A DNA stretch of 63,608 nucleotides, from positions 1 through 63,608 of the forward strand of contig JAWSUT010000017.1 of NCBI GenBank assembly GCA_033549345.1, in the 5' to 3' direction. The DNA is from JAWSUT01 sp033549345. Lineage in GTDB: Bacteria > Bacillota > Dethiobacteria > Dethiobacterales > Dethiobacteraceae. The notes below the pieces were generated by a model. That model searched no databases. It had not been told where the DNA came from and saw only the letters and a list, made by a program, of their open reading frames with translations. The position numbers and the translations under genes were made by a program. Of this stretch, positions 14,655-23,730 are shown piece by piece (positions within the stretch are counted from its first letter, which is position 1; each line of letters opens with the position of its first letter).

Positions 14655-15368
14655 TCAGGCCTTAATAAACTGTATTCGGAGTGAATTATTGGTGAGGACT
14701 TTGAAGTGGAACCCCTGGGAACGGAGGCCTTTAATAATTTCCGGCAGCGCAGTTGCTGTGGCTTTTTGCGCCTCACCATCGTGCAGCAGGACAATCACAT
14801 TGTTTTTTTCGTTGGCCTGTGTTAACACATTTGAGACGATAAGTTTTTTGTTTTCAATGGCGTTTGTGGCGTCAGCTGCATCCACATTCCAGTCGAAATG
14901 AATATAACCGCGGTTGGACATTTCGGATATGATTTTCGGCATTAAGCCTGTTCCGCCGTAACGGTGGCTGACGGTATTATTGGACCCGCCGGGGTATCTG
15001 ATTATCATAGTCCTTACACCGGTAACGCTTTGGAGCAATCTTTCCAAGCGCAAAAAGTCTTCGGTGAAACTTTTTACTGACTTATATATGCTGCTGTAAT
15101 TGTGTGAATACGTATGATTCCCTAATTGGTGACCTTCCGCGGATATTCTCTTATACATACTGTGTCCTGACTGTGTATCATTGCCGGTAACGAAAAACGT
15201 TGCCACTACATTATGTTCTTTTAAAATATCCAGGACTGCGGGAGTATTGGATGAAGGGCCGTCATCAAAGGTGAGGTAGGCAGTCTTGGATTGAGCACTA
15301 CTATACTTTGCAATTTTGTTCAATATAGATGGGACTTTGATTTTGGGGAAAAAGAACCTATTACCCAT
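14655..15368 (-). CDS. Polysaccharide deacetylase (NodB/CE4 family)
   Basis: The 237-residue protein has the CE4 motifs in order: motif 1 LTFDDGPSS with the catalytic and metal aspartates, motif 2 GNHTYSH with the two histidine ligands, and motif 3 RYPGGS. Later motifs are plausible (FDWNVDAAD; LLHDGE). The enzyme removes N-acetyl groups from peptidoglycan or related glycans. No clear signal peptide or membrane anchor is visible at the N-terminus (MGNRFFFPKIKV), which is odd for an enzyme acting on the wall. ATG 15368 follows AGGAGGAG. It is monocistronic. Confidence 0.9.
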   Translation of the reverse strand: MGNRFFFPKIKVPSILNKIAKYSSAQSKTAYLTFDDGPSSNTPAVLDILKEHNVVATFFVTGNDTQSGHSMYKRISAEGHQLGNHTYSHNYSSIYKSVKSFTEDFLRLERLLQSVTGVRTMIIRYPGGSNNTVSHRYGGTGLMPKIISEMSNRGYIHFDWNVDAADATNAIENKKLIVSNVLTQANEKNNVIVLLHDGEAQKATATALPEIIKGLRSQGFHFKVLTNNSLRIQFIKA

Positions 15369-15489
15369 AATTACTCCTCCTCTCAGGCTAATGTTATATC
15401 ATATGCAGAGAAGGAGATTGTGGTAATAGGTTGATAAAAAGCATTGGTTTTCATACTGGGAAGGCTGAGAAGAGTGGCTTGCCTGTCAC

Positions 15490-16326
15490 CTATACAAAAT
15501 GTGCGAGATAGGCCATCAGTTCATCTCTGGTTTTCGGGATATGGCCGCTTGCATTTCCTTCCCTGTTCAGCTTGTCATACACATCCAATACCCATGGCTT
15601 GATTAGGTTTGCTTTAGCGAGAATATCCTTTTTTCTGAAAACATCAACGGGCAGCCCCTGTTCAATAATCTGGCCATCGTGCATTACGAACACTTCATCT
15701 GCCCAGGCATAGGCTTCATCGATATTGTGCGTGGAAAACAGGATTGTGGCGCCCGTTTCTTTCTGTACTGTATTGAGCAGTTCCATAATCTGAGTTGAGC
15801 AGACGGGGTCCAGTCCGGCCGTGGGCTCGTCCAGTATAATCACCTGGGGCTCCATAGCCAGGATACCGGCAATACAAACACGTTTTTTCTGGCCGTAACT
15901 GAGAAAATGAGTCGGTCTGTCGCGTAATTCCCATGTATCTGTCTGGTACATTACCTCTTTGATTTTTTCCCTGATGACCGGTTCGGGCCAGCCCAGGTTT
16001 CCGGGGCCAAACGAGATATCCTGGTAGACACTGGCGGAGAACAATTGATCATCAGGGTTCTGAAAGACAATGCCGATGTTTTTTCTTAGCTCTTTGAGTT
16101 GTTTATTGTTGCTGTAATTTACTTTTTGACCGTTATACCGTATTTCACCCTGTGTGGCCTGGTGTACGCCGTTGAAATGCAAAAACAGAGTTGTTTTACC
16201 TGCACCGTTGTTGCCTACAATCGCGTATTTTTTGTTTCGTTCAATCCGAATGGAGAGATTTTTAATTGCCCTTGTCCCGTCCATGTAGGAAAAATCAACG
16301 CCGTTTGCTTCAATGATGTACTGCAT
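15490..16326 (-). CDS. cbiO: Cobalt ECF transporter ATPase
   Basis: This is a 278-residue ABC ATPase with Walker A GNNGAGKTT, Q-loop VFQNPDDQLF, signature LSYGQKKR, Walker B VIILDEPTAGLDP and H-loop STHN. DDQLF at the Q-loop is typical of energy-coupling-factor ATPases. It is the last gene of the cbiMNQO unit, and its start overlaps the end of cbiQ by one base. With CbiQ it powers Co2+ uptake through CbiM and CbiN. Expression should depend on the upstream cobalamin riboswitch. Confidence 0.95.
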   Translation of the reverse strand: MQYIIEANGVDFSYMDGTRAIKNLSIRIERNKKYAIVGNNGAGKTTLFLHFNGVHQATQGEIRYNGQKVNYSNNKQLKELRKNIGIVFQNPDDQLFSASVYQDISFGPGNLGWPEPVIREKIKEVMYQTDTWELRDRPTHFLSYGQKKRVCIAGILAMEPQVIILDEPTAGLDPVCSTQIMELLNTVQKETGATILFSTHNIDEAYAWADEVFVMHDGQIIEQGLPVDVFRKKDILAKANLIKPWVLDVYDKLNREGNASGHIPKTRDELMAYLAHFV

Positions 16327-17105
16327 TACAAGAGTAACCCCCCATATAGCGCTGCAAGAATCAGGCCCAGGTCTATCAGGCCAAATATCATTATGTTTGG
16401 CAAAGACCAGGCATAAACAGGGGTCAGGATATTAAACTCTCCTTCATAGCCCCGGGACTGTAAGCTTGTAAAGATGTTCTGGGATTTAGCAAAACCCTTC
16501 GCCCATAGATTGGCAAACAGCAGGCCAAACGAACGAATGGACCGTCTGAAGCCGGCATAACCCCATCTGGATGACTGTGAGGTATAGATATGAAATGCGG
16601 TCTCCACAAAGACAAAAATAAACCTGTAGATAATCATCATCAGGTCAAGAAAAATGTCAGGAATGTGCATCTGTTTTAGCAGATGGATTATTTCTGTCAT
16701 CGGGGTTGTCAGGACCAAGAAGTACAGGCAGGAAACAGCACTAAGCGACTTTAGCAGCGTTTGTGCTGCTGTGGACAGGCTGGCTTGGGTAAATCCAAGA
16801 TAGACAGGACCAAGATTGACAGTCCACAGCATTCCCGCAGGGTTGCCGTCGACCTGGAATGCAATGGTGATAACCCCCAGAATCAAAAAGCTAGACGGGA
16901 CGCTAAACAGCTTCAGGAGAACATGGGCCGGAATCTTTGCTTTGTACAGCAGAAAACCCACCATAATCGCAACCACGGCCAGATGGATCGCAACTTGACT
17001 AACGGCCACAGTAATAATCATGGTGGCAATGGCAAAGGCAACCCTTTCACCGGGGTGGGCTGTTCTCATTTGGTTGGTATGCACAAACTGGTCAATGTAA
17101 AACAT
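16326..17105 (-). CDS. cbiQ: Cobalt ECF transporter transmembrane coupling protein
   Basis: The 259-residue integral membrane protein has about five hydrophobic helices and the CbiQ/EcfT hallmarks: a cytoplasmic coupling segment with the short A-R-G-like signature SLQSRGYEG near the C-terminus, and a SSRWGYAGFRRS block. It links the ATPase CbiO to the substrate-binding CbiM. It overlaps cbiN and cbiO by single bases, so the genes are translationally coupled. Confidence 0.93.
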   Translation of the reverse strand: MFYIDQFVHTNQMRTAHPGERVAFAIATMIITVAVSQVAIHLAVVAIMVGFLLYKAKIPAHVLLKLFSVPSSFLILGVITIAFQVDGNPAGMLWTVNLGPVYLGFTQASLSTAAQTLLKSLSAVSCLYFLVLTTPMTEIIHLLKQMHIPDIFLDLMMIIYRFIFVFVETAFHIYTSQSSRWGYAGFRRSIRSFGLLFANLWAKGFAKSQNIFTSLQSRGYEGEFNILTPVYAWSLPNIMIFGLIDLGLILAALYGGLLL

Positions 17106-17383
17106 TACTCCGCCTTTCTTTTCTTCTTAGTGCGGAAATAGTAAATGATAAAAGCACTGCCTAACGCAGCCTGAAAGGCGAAAATCAGTTTTTCCGCAGT
17201 GTCACTGCCCGGTTCCCACAGCGGTTGAAACCATGGTTCATATGAGGGGTCAAGTTCTTCGATTCCTTCTCCGGCCAAATCGTCGGTGCCTGCAAACTCA
17301 GTACCGGGCAGAAGGAAAAAAGGTGTAACAATAAGCAGCACAACAATGATCAGGAAGAAAACATTTTTATACTTTTGTATCAT
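17105..17383 (-). CDS. cbiN: Cobalt transport protein CbiN
   Basis: The 92-residue protein has two membrane helices, one at each end, with an extracytoplasmic loop containing FAGTDDLAGEGIEEL and PWFQPLWEPGS, the conserved CbiN loop blocks. CbiN assists metal insertion into CbiM. It starts 3 bases after the cbiM stop and overlaps cbiQ by one base. Confidence 0.93.
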   Translation of the reverse strand: MIQKYKNVFFLIIVVLLIVTPFFLLPGTEFAGTDDLAGEGIEELDPSYEPWFQPLWEPGSDTAEKLIFAFQAALGSAFIIYYFRTKKKRKAE

Positions 17384-17386
17384 TTG

Positions 17387-18133
17387 TTACTCTCCTTCTA
17401 CCGGATTTGCCTGAAGGCGCAAGAGTTTCAATTCTTTAGGGCTGAATTTTATCAGGTAATTAAAAATAATGACTGTAAGCAGCCCTTCACTGAAAGCCAA
17501 CGGAATCTGAGTCAGAGCAAAAATGCTGATAAATTTTGCAGCCGATGCCCCAACACCGCCCACATCTGCGGGGAAAGCCAAAGCCAGTTGCAGTGCAGTG
17601 GTCAGATATGTAGCGAGACTGCCCAACGAAGCTGCCAGGAAAACAGCCGGCCCGTTTCCCAGGCCGGTTTTTTTTACGGTCACAAAAACACCGTACGCTG
17701 TAAACGGGCCCACGACAGCCATGGAAAACATATTGGCACCCAGTGTTGTGAGGCCGCCATGGGCGAGCAGCAGCGCCTGGAACAGCAAAACGATGAAGCC
17801 TATGACACTCATGGCCGCAGGGCCAAATAAAACAGCACCCAGTCCCACTCCGGTAGGGTGTGAACTACTGCCTGTCACCGAAGGAATCTTTAAGGCGGAC
17901 AGCACGAAAGCAAATGCACCGGTCAGGCCAAAAAGAAGTTTTAACTGTGGGTCTTTTAACCTTTCAGTGATGGAGATAAAGCCGTAGATTAATACAGGCA
18001 GGCTGGCCAGTGTCCAAAACAGCGCCCATTTAGGTGGCAGGAACCCCTCCATAATATGCATGGCGTGTGCCGTATTCGGGAAAGCCAGAAAAAACAAACT
18101 AAGGGCAGCACTTGTCTTCATAAGTATTTTCAT
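17387..18133 (-). CDS. cbiM: Cobalt ECF transporter substrate-binding membrane protein
   Basis: The 248-residue protein has an N-terminal signal-like leader ending at AHA, after which the mature end would be MHIMEGFLPP. In CbiM/NikM proteins the first residues, including this histidine, coordinate the metal. Six or seven hydrophobic helices follow, with SSHPTGVGLGAVLFGP, the family's conserved metal-site block. It is the first gene of the operon, preceded by a terminator and a cobalamin riboswitch on the same strand. Confidence 0.95.
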   Translation of the reverse strand: MKILMKTSAALSLFFLAFPNTAHAMHIMEGFLPPKWALFWTLASLPVLIYGFISITERLKDPQLKLLFGLTGAFAFVLSALKIPSVTGSSSHPTGVGLGAVLFGPAAMSVIGFIVLLFQALLLAHGGLTTLGANMFSMAVVGPFTAYGVFVTVKKTGLGNGPAVFLAASLGSLATYLTTALQLALAFPADVGGVGASAAKFISIFALTQIPLAFSEGLLTVIIFNYLIKFSPKELKLLRLQANPVEGE

Positions 18134-18198
18134 ATTCTTCTATCCCTCCGATAAGAATTGAATGCTTCGAAGAGGGTTTTATCTGACCCCGGTAAAAG

Positions 18199-18226
18199 AA
18201 AAAGCCCAATGCAGGATTGGGCTTTT
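18199..18226 (-). terminator. Terminator between the riboswitch and cbiM
   Basis: On the minus strand, AAAGCCCAAT and ATTGGGCTTT enclose a 5-base loop and lead into TTTTTCTTTT. Its place between the aptamer and cbiM makes it the likely expression platform, stopping transcription when cobalamin is plentiful. Confidence 0.75.
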
Positions 18227-18274
18227 AACACAGAATCAAAAAGCTTTACCCCTTCCCTCCGAAGGAAAACTCTT

Positions 18275-18430
18275 TTTCAGGCAGGTCTCCTGACTTGCAG
18301 TTCATCTGCGTTTAATGGGCCTTCCCAGTTTCCCAGTGGCATTGTCATCAACGCATACCTGCTTACAGTAGCGGGGGCTGTAGCGGATTTTCACCGCTTT
18401 CCCGTTTAATCCTTTTCGGAACCTGAAATT
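18275..18430 (-). promoter_or_regulatory. Cobalamin (B12) riboswitch upstream of cbiMNQO
   Basis: Read on the minus strand the region holds GAAAGCGGTGAAAATCCGC, ACAGCCCCCGCTACTGTAA and GCCACTGGGAA, and ends in the B12 box AGTCAGGAGACCTGCC, all in the order of the cobalamin aptamer. The downstream operon imports cobalt, the metal of B12. This gives feedback control by the end product. Confidence 0.95.
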
Positions 18431-18611
18431 CGTATTTAATTGGATTTATTATATCACTCAGCTATTAGATTTTCAAGGCAGGATTCTTGTGGGTGTGTTT
18501 AACCTGTGAAAAGAGTTAAATAATCCGGCCGAAAGGTCTTCACTGGATTTATATTAACATAAGTTGACTTTAGTTGTTTCTCTGTTATACAATTGTAACG
18601 GAGGTGGGAAC

Positions 18612-19370
18612 ATGGATGACAAAAAAGACCTGATGACGGCCAAAGATCTGGCTGATGCTCTTGACCTCTCTGTTGAAACCATATGGCGATATACCAGGGC
18701 TAACAGGATTCCTTATATGAAGCTGGGTGAAAGACAATACCGCTATAAACTTGAAGAGGTTACGCAGGCACTTGCCAGTGTTGTAAAAGAAAATGACCAG
18801 GATTACAACACGGAAACGAAAACCTATACCTACGAGGACTATCTTGCATTACCCAATGAGCCGGGATTTCGCTATGAAGTCCTGGAAGGTGAGTTGGTTA
18901 AAGAACCATCACCGAATCTGCTGCACCAAAGAATTTCCAGGGAGCTGGAATTTCTTTTAATTACTTACTTTAAGCAGACAGATCCTAAGGGAGAGGTTTT
19001 TGACGCTCCGCTTGATGTTACATTTGGGGAGATAACGGTAGTCCAGCCGGACATCCTGTACGTTGCAGGAGACCATCTTCCTATTATGAAAAAAACCAGA
19101 ATCGATGGTGCCCCTACCTTAACGGTAGAGATTATATCCGAATCCAGTAGGCGCAAGGATAGAATGAGAAAGCTGCAGATCTACCAAAAAGCCGGGGTGC
19201 TTCATTATTGGCTGGTGAATCCACTGGATCATACATTTGAATGCTTTGCCCTCAGAGATGGGGTTTATGCCCTGGTGGCTACAGGAATGGATGACGACGT
19301 GGTGGAACATCCTGATTTCCCGGGCCTGACCGTTTCCTTAGCTGAATTATGGTATGACCCAACCCAGTGA
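18612..19370 (+). CDS. HTH (MerR/excisionase-type) fused to a Uma2-family PD-(D/E)XK domain
   Basis: The protein has 252 residues. Residues 5-52 are a helix-turn-helix of the excisionase/HTH_17 type (LMTAKDLADALDLSVETIW). From about 75 onward is a Uma2 (DUF820) nuclease fold: EDYLALPN, FRYEVLEGELV, the aspartate in VVQPDILYV, and the E-x-x-S...K pattern in LTVEIISESSRRKD plus QIYQKAGVLHYWLVNP. I chose ATG 18612 because GGAGGTGGG precedes it. Uma2 proteins usually lack an attached HTH in my recollection. The fusion suggests a sequence-guided nuclease or a regulator. The gene is single. Confidence 0.85.
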   Translation: MDDKKDLMTAKDLADALDLSVETIWRYTRANRIPYMKLGERQYRYKLEEVTQALASVVKENDQDYNTETKTYTYEDYLALPNEPGFRYEVLEGELVKEPSPNLLHQRISRELEFLLITYFKQTDPKGEVFDAPLDVTFGEITVVQPDILYVAGDHLPIMKKTRIDGAPTLTVEIISESSRRKDRMRKLQIYQKAGVLHYWLVNPLDHTFECFALRDGVYALVATGMDDDVVEHPDFPGLTVSLAELWYDPTQ

Positions 19371-19422
19371 TAACATTCCAAACCCGAGATATTCCTTCCG
19401 GACTTAATATTTTTTGCAATTG

Positions 19423-20499
19423 TTACACTGCCTTCGTGCTGCGCAATTCTCTAGTCTCCCGCCAGATACATCGAATAAGCCAAATTGTTATGAGCAGTAA
19501 GATGAGAAGCTGCAGTGCAGTAAATGGATACATCAGAACCTGGGTTGCAAACAAAGTGTGCCAGGCAAACCATCCGGCCAGGATGTATAGTGCGATCCCG
19601 ACAAGCGACCCGGCTTTTCCCGGTAATAAATGGGCAGTTGTTCTTCTGTATAGAACAGGCAAAGATAAAATGGCCGCCAAAAACAAAAGCATATATCCTC
19701 TTGTTGAGAAGCGCCCGAACCACAGCCCGGCTGCGGACATCACGGACAGATGCAGGTCTTCGTCCGGCAGCTCGCTAAAAGCAGCGGACCAGGTTTGGCC
19801 GCCTGTTTTTTCCAGTGGCAGTGAGGACGCCAGTCGGTAGTTTCCCTGCGGTAAGTTGACAATAATTTTTAAATCCTTAAAAGCGGCCCAGTTTGATGCG
19901 GGCTGCAGAAGATATGTAAGATGAAAAACCGGATTGGGATAACGGCTGCGGTCATAGCCCAGTTTATTGGGAAAGCCGACATGGAGTTGATGGCTGCCGG
20001 GAGGCAAGCTAATGTCAAAGGGGACAGCCTGCACGGCCTGTTGGGCTTTGCCGGGCTGCAGTGAACTGCTGCTGTAAGGTTCTTTGCTAAAGGGGTCATA
20101 CCAGACAAAAGCGGCTTCTTTTTCCTGGGCGGCATACTCTTTGGCCAGGGAGATCTTTTGTAATGGAAGGAAAACGGGTACATCATTTAACCGGACATGC
20201 ACATCACCGGCATAATCGCCAATAAAAAGGACGGTAACTGTAAGCGTATCCGTGGTGGGATTGTGCAGTGTATAGGCGGCGGAAACATCTGCTTCCAGCC
20301 AGGAGAAATCAGAACCGATTTGCCTGAAATCAATTGTGAGGATTTCCGATTCAATCCTTACCGGTGTTTCGGCTGCTGGAAGAACGGACCCTGTAAAATC
20401 GTCTGCTCTGTTCAGAACGGGCATGCCGTTGGCCCATGCTGAAGAAACAGCCGTTGTCAGTAAAATAATGAAAACCGTCAGAAAGACCCGTATACGCAC
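19423..20499 (-). CDS. Exported protein with three C-terminal membrane helices, unknown function
   Basis: The 358-residue protein has a signal peptide ending near SSAWANG, then about 235 residues of beta-rich extracytoplasmic sequence with YTLHNPTTDTLTVTVLF, reminiscent of an immunoglobulin-like fold. Three membrane helices follow (about 255-275, 285-305, 318-338) with a short basic cytoplasmic tail. I do not recognise the family. It is transcribed alone; its start faces the divergent GltB-like gene. Confidence 0.7.
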   Translation of the reverse strand: MRIRVFLTVFIILLTTAVSSAWANGMPVLNRADDFTGSVLPAAETPVRIESEILTIDFRQIGSDFSWLEADVSAAYTLHNPTTDTLTVTVLFIGDYAGDVHVRLNDVPVFLPLQKISLAKEYAAQEKEAAFVWYDPFSKEPYSSSSLQPGKAQQAVQAVPFDISLPPGSHQLHVGFPNKLGYDRSRYPNPVFHLTYLLQPASNWAAFKDLKIIVNLPQGNYRLASSLPLEKTGGQTWSAAFSELPDEDLHLSVMSAAGLWFGRFSTRGYMLLFLAAILSLPVLYRRTTAHLLPGKAGSLVGIALYILAGWFAWHTLFATQVLMYPFTALQLLILLLITIWLIRCIWRETRELRSTKAV

Positions 20500-20647
20500 A
20501 TGAACACCTCCTCGGCCTTAGTATAACATGGCTTTTGCCGGCTGGATGTTAATATTGTTTAATAAAGTCAAATCCTGTGAGTTACTAGAAAATCCTCTAA
20601 AGGGTAACTTATTGATACAATTCTTTTGTTATCCGGGAGGTATTTCC

Positions 20648-22063
20648 GTGAGAAAGCGGACGTATAATAAAGCGCTGATGGTAGGGGCCGGTGCGGCTGC
20701 AGGCACCATGGCTTCTTCTTTAATCGGCCGGAAAGTTATCGATAAAGTGCATGACAAAGCCGTAAAGGTATTAATGGAAGATCTTTATGATGAAAACATC
20801 TGGGAGCTTGTTTCCTCCGCAATGCGCATTGGCCTGCAGACTGTGGTAGAAACAAATTTACGTGCCTCGGAGGGAAAGGCAATCGGGCGGCCCATGGGTT
20901 CACCAAAAAAATTTCCAAGTCTTGATGATTTAATTTTCTCCATCGCTCAGCTGCATGTTATGCCGACACCACTGCAAATTAAGGTTGATACCCATGTGAC
21001 AATCGGCAAAAAAGCCAGGAAACCGTTTCAGGTGGATATGCCGGTGATTATAGCGCCGATGGCATATGGGATCGCTTTGAGCAAAAAAGCAAGAATTGCC
21101 CTGGCAAAAGGAGCGGCCATGGCGGGGACAGCATCCAACACCGGAGAGGGGCCGTTTCTGCCGGCGGAGCGCAAAGCCGCAAATATTCTGATTTACCAGT
21201 ATAACCGCGGGGACTGGGGCAAGACGCCGGACATTATCCGTCAGTGTGACGCGGTGGAAATACAGGTAGGCCAAGGCACGCTCGGTGGCCTGGGGCATGT
21301 AACCAAAGCAAAAAACATTGACAAGGAACTGCGAAAGGCACTGCGCTACCCTAAAGGCAAAGATGCCGTAGCTGATTCCAGGCATCCTGAAGTGCAAAGA
21401 CCGGAAGACCTCTCCCGCCTTGTCAGGAAGTTGAAGGACATCAGCGGAGGCGTACCCGTTGGTGTGAAGATGGCTGCCGGTAAATACCTGGAAGCAGATC
21501 TTGCCTGGTTATGCCATGCGGGCGTAGACTTTATCTCTATGGAGGGCGCTGAGGCGGCCACAAAAGGGTCTGCTCCCATCATTCAGGATGACTTTGGCAT
21601 TCCGCTTGTTTTCGCCATCACCCGCGCCGCAAACTGGCTTGAACAGAATAACTTTAAAGACCGGGTCAGCTTAATTGCCGCCGGCAAGATCAGGACGCCG
21701 GGAGATATGCTTAAAGCCTGCGCGCTGGGAGCAGATGCCTGTTATATCGGGGCAATTGCCTTGTTTGCCATGTCCCATACGGAAGTGTTAAAATCTTTGC
21801 CTTTTGAGCCTCCCACGCAGGTTGTCTGGTATGACGGCGCGCAAAGCGACCAGTTAAATGTGGCTAAGTCAGCTCAGTATTTATGCAATTTCCTTGCTGC
21901 CTGCAGGGATGAAATGGGCCATGGTATTAAAGCACTGGGTAAAAAAGCGCTGGGTGAGGTGGGGCGGCAGGATTTGATGTCACTAAATGAGATGATTGCC
22001 AGAGGGTGCGGCCTGCCCATGGTGTATGAACCGTATGTGCCGCCGCCGCTTTCGGGTAAATAA
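20648..22063 (+). CDS. FMN-dependent GltB-like (glutamate synthase domain) protein
   Basis: The 471-residue protein begins at GTG 20648 with GGGAGG eight bases upstream; earlier starts lack a site. After a hydrophobic alanine/glycine-rich segment it carries the FMN-binding alpha/beta barrel of glutamate synthase: IIAPMAYGIALSKKARIALA, MAGTASNTGEGPF, EIQVGQGTLGG, VGVKMAAGKY and the phosphate-binding IRTPGDMLKACALGADA. There is no amidotransferase domain and no clear Fe-S cysteine cluster. Similar stand-alone proteins have unknown electron donors. A terminator follows directly. Confidence 0.85.
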   Translation: MRKRTYNKALMVGAGAAAGTMASSLIGRKVIDKVHDKAVKVLMEDLYDENIWELVSSAMRIGLQTVVETNLRASEGKAIGRPMGSPKKFPSLDDLIFSIAQLHVMPTPLQIKVDTHVTIGKKARKPFQVDMPVIIAPMAYGIALSKKARIALAKGAAMAGTASNTGEGPFLPAERKAANILIYQYNRGDWGKTPDIIRQCDAVEIQVGQGTLGGLGHVTKAKNIDKELRKALRYPKGKDAVADSRHPEVQRPEDLSRLVRKLKDISGGVPVGVKMAAGKYLEADLAWLCHAGVDFISMEGAEAATKGSAPIIQDDFGIPLVFAITRAANWLEQNNFKDRVSLIAAGKIRTPGDMLKACALGADACYIGAIALFAMSHTEVLKSLPFEPPTQVVWYDGAQSDQLNVAKSAQYLCNFLAACRDEMGHGIKALGKKALGEVGRQDLMSLNEMIARGCGLPMVYEPYVPPPLSGK

Positions 22064-22065
22064 GT

Positions 22066-22098
22066 AAAGCTGAAAGCAACTGCTTTCAGCTTTTTTAC
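22066..22098. terminator. Terminator between the GltB-like gene and the spoVA operon
   Basis: AAAGCTGAAAGCA and TGCTTTCAGCTTT form a 13-bp stem with a 3-base loop, followed by T6 on the plus strand. The converging spoVA operon may use the opposite strand. Confidence 0.8.
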
Positions 22099-22102
22099 GT
22101 TG

Positions 22103-22309
22103 TTACTGCTGTTTATACTGGGGTTCCTGCTGCTCAACATACTGCTGCCGCTGGCGGAGTGTGTCCACAGCACTGTCGAGGCTCTGGGCAAGCTGCTCGA
22201 AGGTCTTTTTAGCCTGTGTATCCTGGGTCTCCAGGGCAAATGTTTTCATGCTGGCGGCGGCGCTTTGTACGCCGGCAATGGCCTGCTGCATTTGGGTACC
22301 TACTGTCAT
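22103..22309 (-). CDS. DUF1657 protein (spoVA operon, last gene)
   Basis: The 68-residue helical protein begins MTVGTQMQQAI and ends EQQEPQYKQQ, both features of DUF1657. A second DUF1657 protein opens the same operon. These small proteins accompany SpoVA-type channel genes in spore formers. Their biochemical role is not known. Confidence 0.85.
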   Translation of the reverse strand: MTVGTQMQQAIAGVQSAAASMKTFALETQDTQAKKTFEQLAQSLDSAVDTLRQRQQYVEQQEPQYKQQ

Positions 22310-22335
22310 CTCCTCACCTCCCTTCCATGATGCTC

Positions 22336-22689
22336 CTATCCTTTGGGCTTAAAGATCAGGGAAGCAATAAACCCGAAGATAATGGCAGAGGATATACCGG
22401 CACTTGTGACTTCAAAGATGCCGGTTAGTACGCCAACGAGGCCGTTTCGTTCCGCCTCTCCCAGCGCACCACTCACCAGAGCGTTGCCGAAACTGCTGAT
22501 GGGGATGGATGCACCGGCGCCGGCAAATTTTATGAGCGGCTCATAGAGGCCAAGGCCGCCCAGCACCGCGCCGGCAACAACCAGTGAAACTGTTGTATGT
22601 GCCGGTGTCAGTTTGAACACATCAAGTAAAATCTGTCCTATGACACAGATGGCTCCACCGACTAAAAAGGCTAAGAGGAACTTTTCCAT
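22336..22689 (-). CDS. spoVAE: Stage V sporulation protein AE
   Basis: The 117-residue protein with three to four hydrophobic helices matches SpoVAE (short form): ICVIGQILLD, FAGAGASIPISSFGNALVSG and FEVTSAGISSAIIFGF. SpoVA proteins form the inner-membrane complex that moves Ca-dipicolinate into the developing spore and out during germination. It follows spoVAD with a short gap and has an AAGGAG site. Confidence 0.93.
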   Translation of the reverse strand: MEKFLLAFLVGGAICVIGQILLDVFKLTPAHTTVSLVVAGAVLGGLGLYEPLIKFAGAGASIPISSFGNALVSGALGEAERNGLVGVLTGIFEVTSAGISSAIIFGFIASLIFKPKG

Positions 22690-22728
22690 ACCTGTCTCCT
22701 TTATGAATGATAACGTTAACTTACCGCT

Positions 22729-23730
22729 TTACCGTTCAATTACGACTCCATGAGCAATGCAGGGGATGCTTTCTTTCTGCTGGAAGGAAAGGGGTGAAAG
22801 AAGTGCTCCCGTTGCGACAACCAGGATTTTGTTAAGCTCGCCTTTGCGCATGCGGTTGAGTAAGTGCCCGTAGGTAACTGTGGCGGAGCAGGCCGCACCG
22901 CTGGCGCCGGAGATGACCGGCTGTTCGTCTTTGTAAATGATCAGGCCGCAGTCAGTCAGCTTTTCCTCAGGGATGTCCACATTGTGTTTTTTAAAGAGGT
23001 CCGCTGCAATATGATGGCCGAGTTTGCCTAAATCTCCGGTGGCAATCAGGTCGTAATGAGAGGCATCGACACCCAGATCACGAAAATGGGCCTGAATTGT
23101 ATCAACGGCTGCCGGGGCCATGGCGGCTCCCATATTGAAAGGATCGGAGATACCCATGTCGATAACACGGCCGATGGTGGCGGCTGTTACCTTCGGGCCC
23201 TCGCCTTCACGAGCTACCAAAGCGGCGCCGGCGCCGGTCACGGTCCATTGAGCGGTCGGCGGCAGCTGCGCCCCGTACTCTGTGGGATAGCGAAACTGTT
23301 TGTTCACTGAGCCGTTATGGCTGCTGGCGGCGGCTAATGTATAGGTTGCGCCACCGGCATTGACAACAAGGGACGCCAGCGCCAGCCCTTCCATGGAACT
23401 GGAACAGGCGCCAAAGAGACCGAAATAGGGGATACCAAGCGTGCGTGCGGCAAAGCTGCTGGAGATAATCTGGTTCATCAGGTCACCGCTGAAAAAGAAG
23501 TGAACATCTTCCTTTTTCAGGCCGGCTTTATCAATTGCTTTCTCACAGGCCTGCTCCAAGAGCTTTTTTTCCGCTTTTTCAAAACTTTCCTGGCCAAGCC
23601 AGATATCGTCGTGCAGAATGTCAAAGTCTGCGGCGACGGCGCCCTGTGCTTCAAAGGGGCCGCCGACAGCGGCTGTGCCCAGAATTACCGGCTTATTCTC
23701 ATAGACCCATGTTTGATGGCCTCTTAACAT
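22729..23730 (-). CDS. spoVAD: Stage V sporulation protein AD
   Basis: The 333-residue protein has the thiolase-like fold of SpoVAD (family known to bind dipicolinic acid): GTAAVGGPFEAQG, FGLFGACSSSMEGLALAS, NGSVNKQFRYPTEYG and SGASGAACSATVTYGHLL. ATG 23730 overlaps the stop region of spoVAC, so the two are coupled. Confidence 0.95.
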   Translation of the reverse strand: MLRGHQTWVYENKPVILGTAAVGGPFEAQGAVAADFDILHDDIWLGQESFEKAEKKLLEQACEKAIDKAGLKKEDVHFFFSGDLMNQIISSSFAARTLGIPYFGLFGACSSSMEGLALASLVVNAGGATYTLAAASSHNGSVNKQFRYPTEYGAQLPPTAQWTVTGAGAALVAREGEGPKVTAATIGRVIDMGISDPFNMGAAMAPAAVDTIQAHFRDLGVDASHYDLIATGDLGKLGHHIAADLFKKHNVDIPEEKLTDCGLIIYKDEQPVISGASGAACSATVTYGHLLNRMRKGELNKILVVATGALLSPLSFQQKESIPCIAHGVVIER

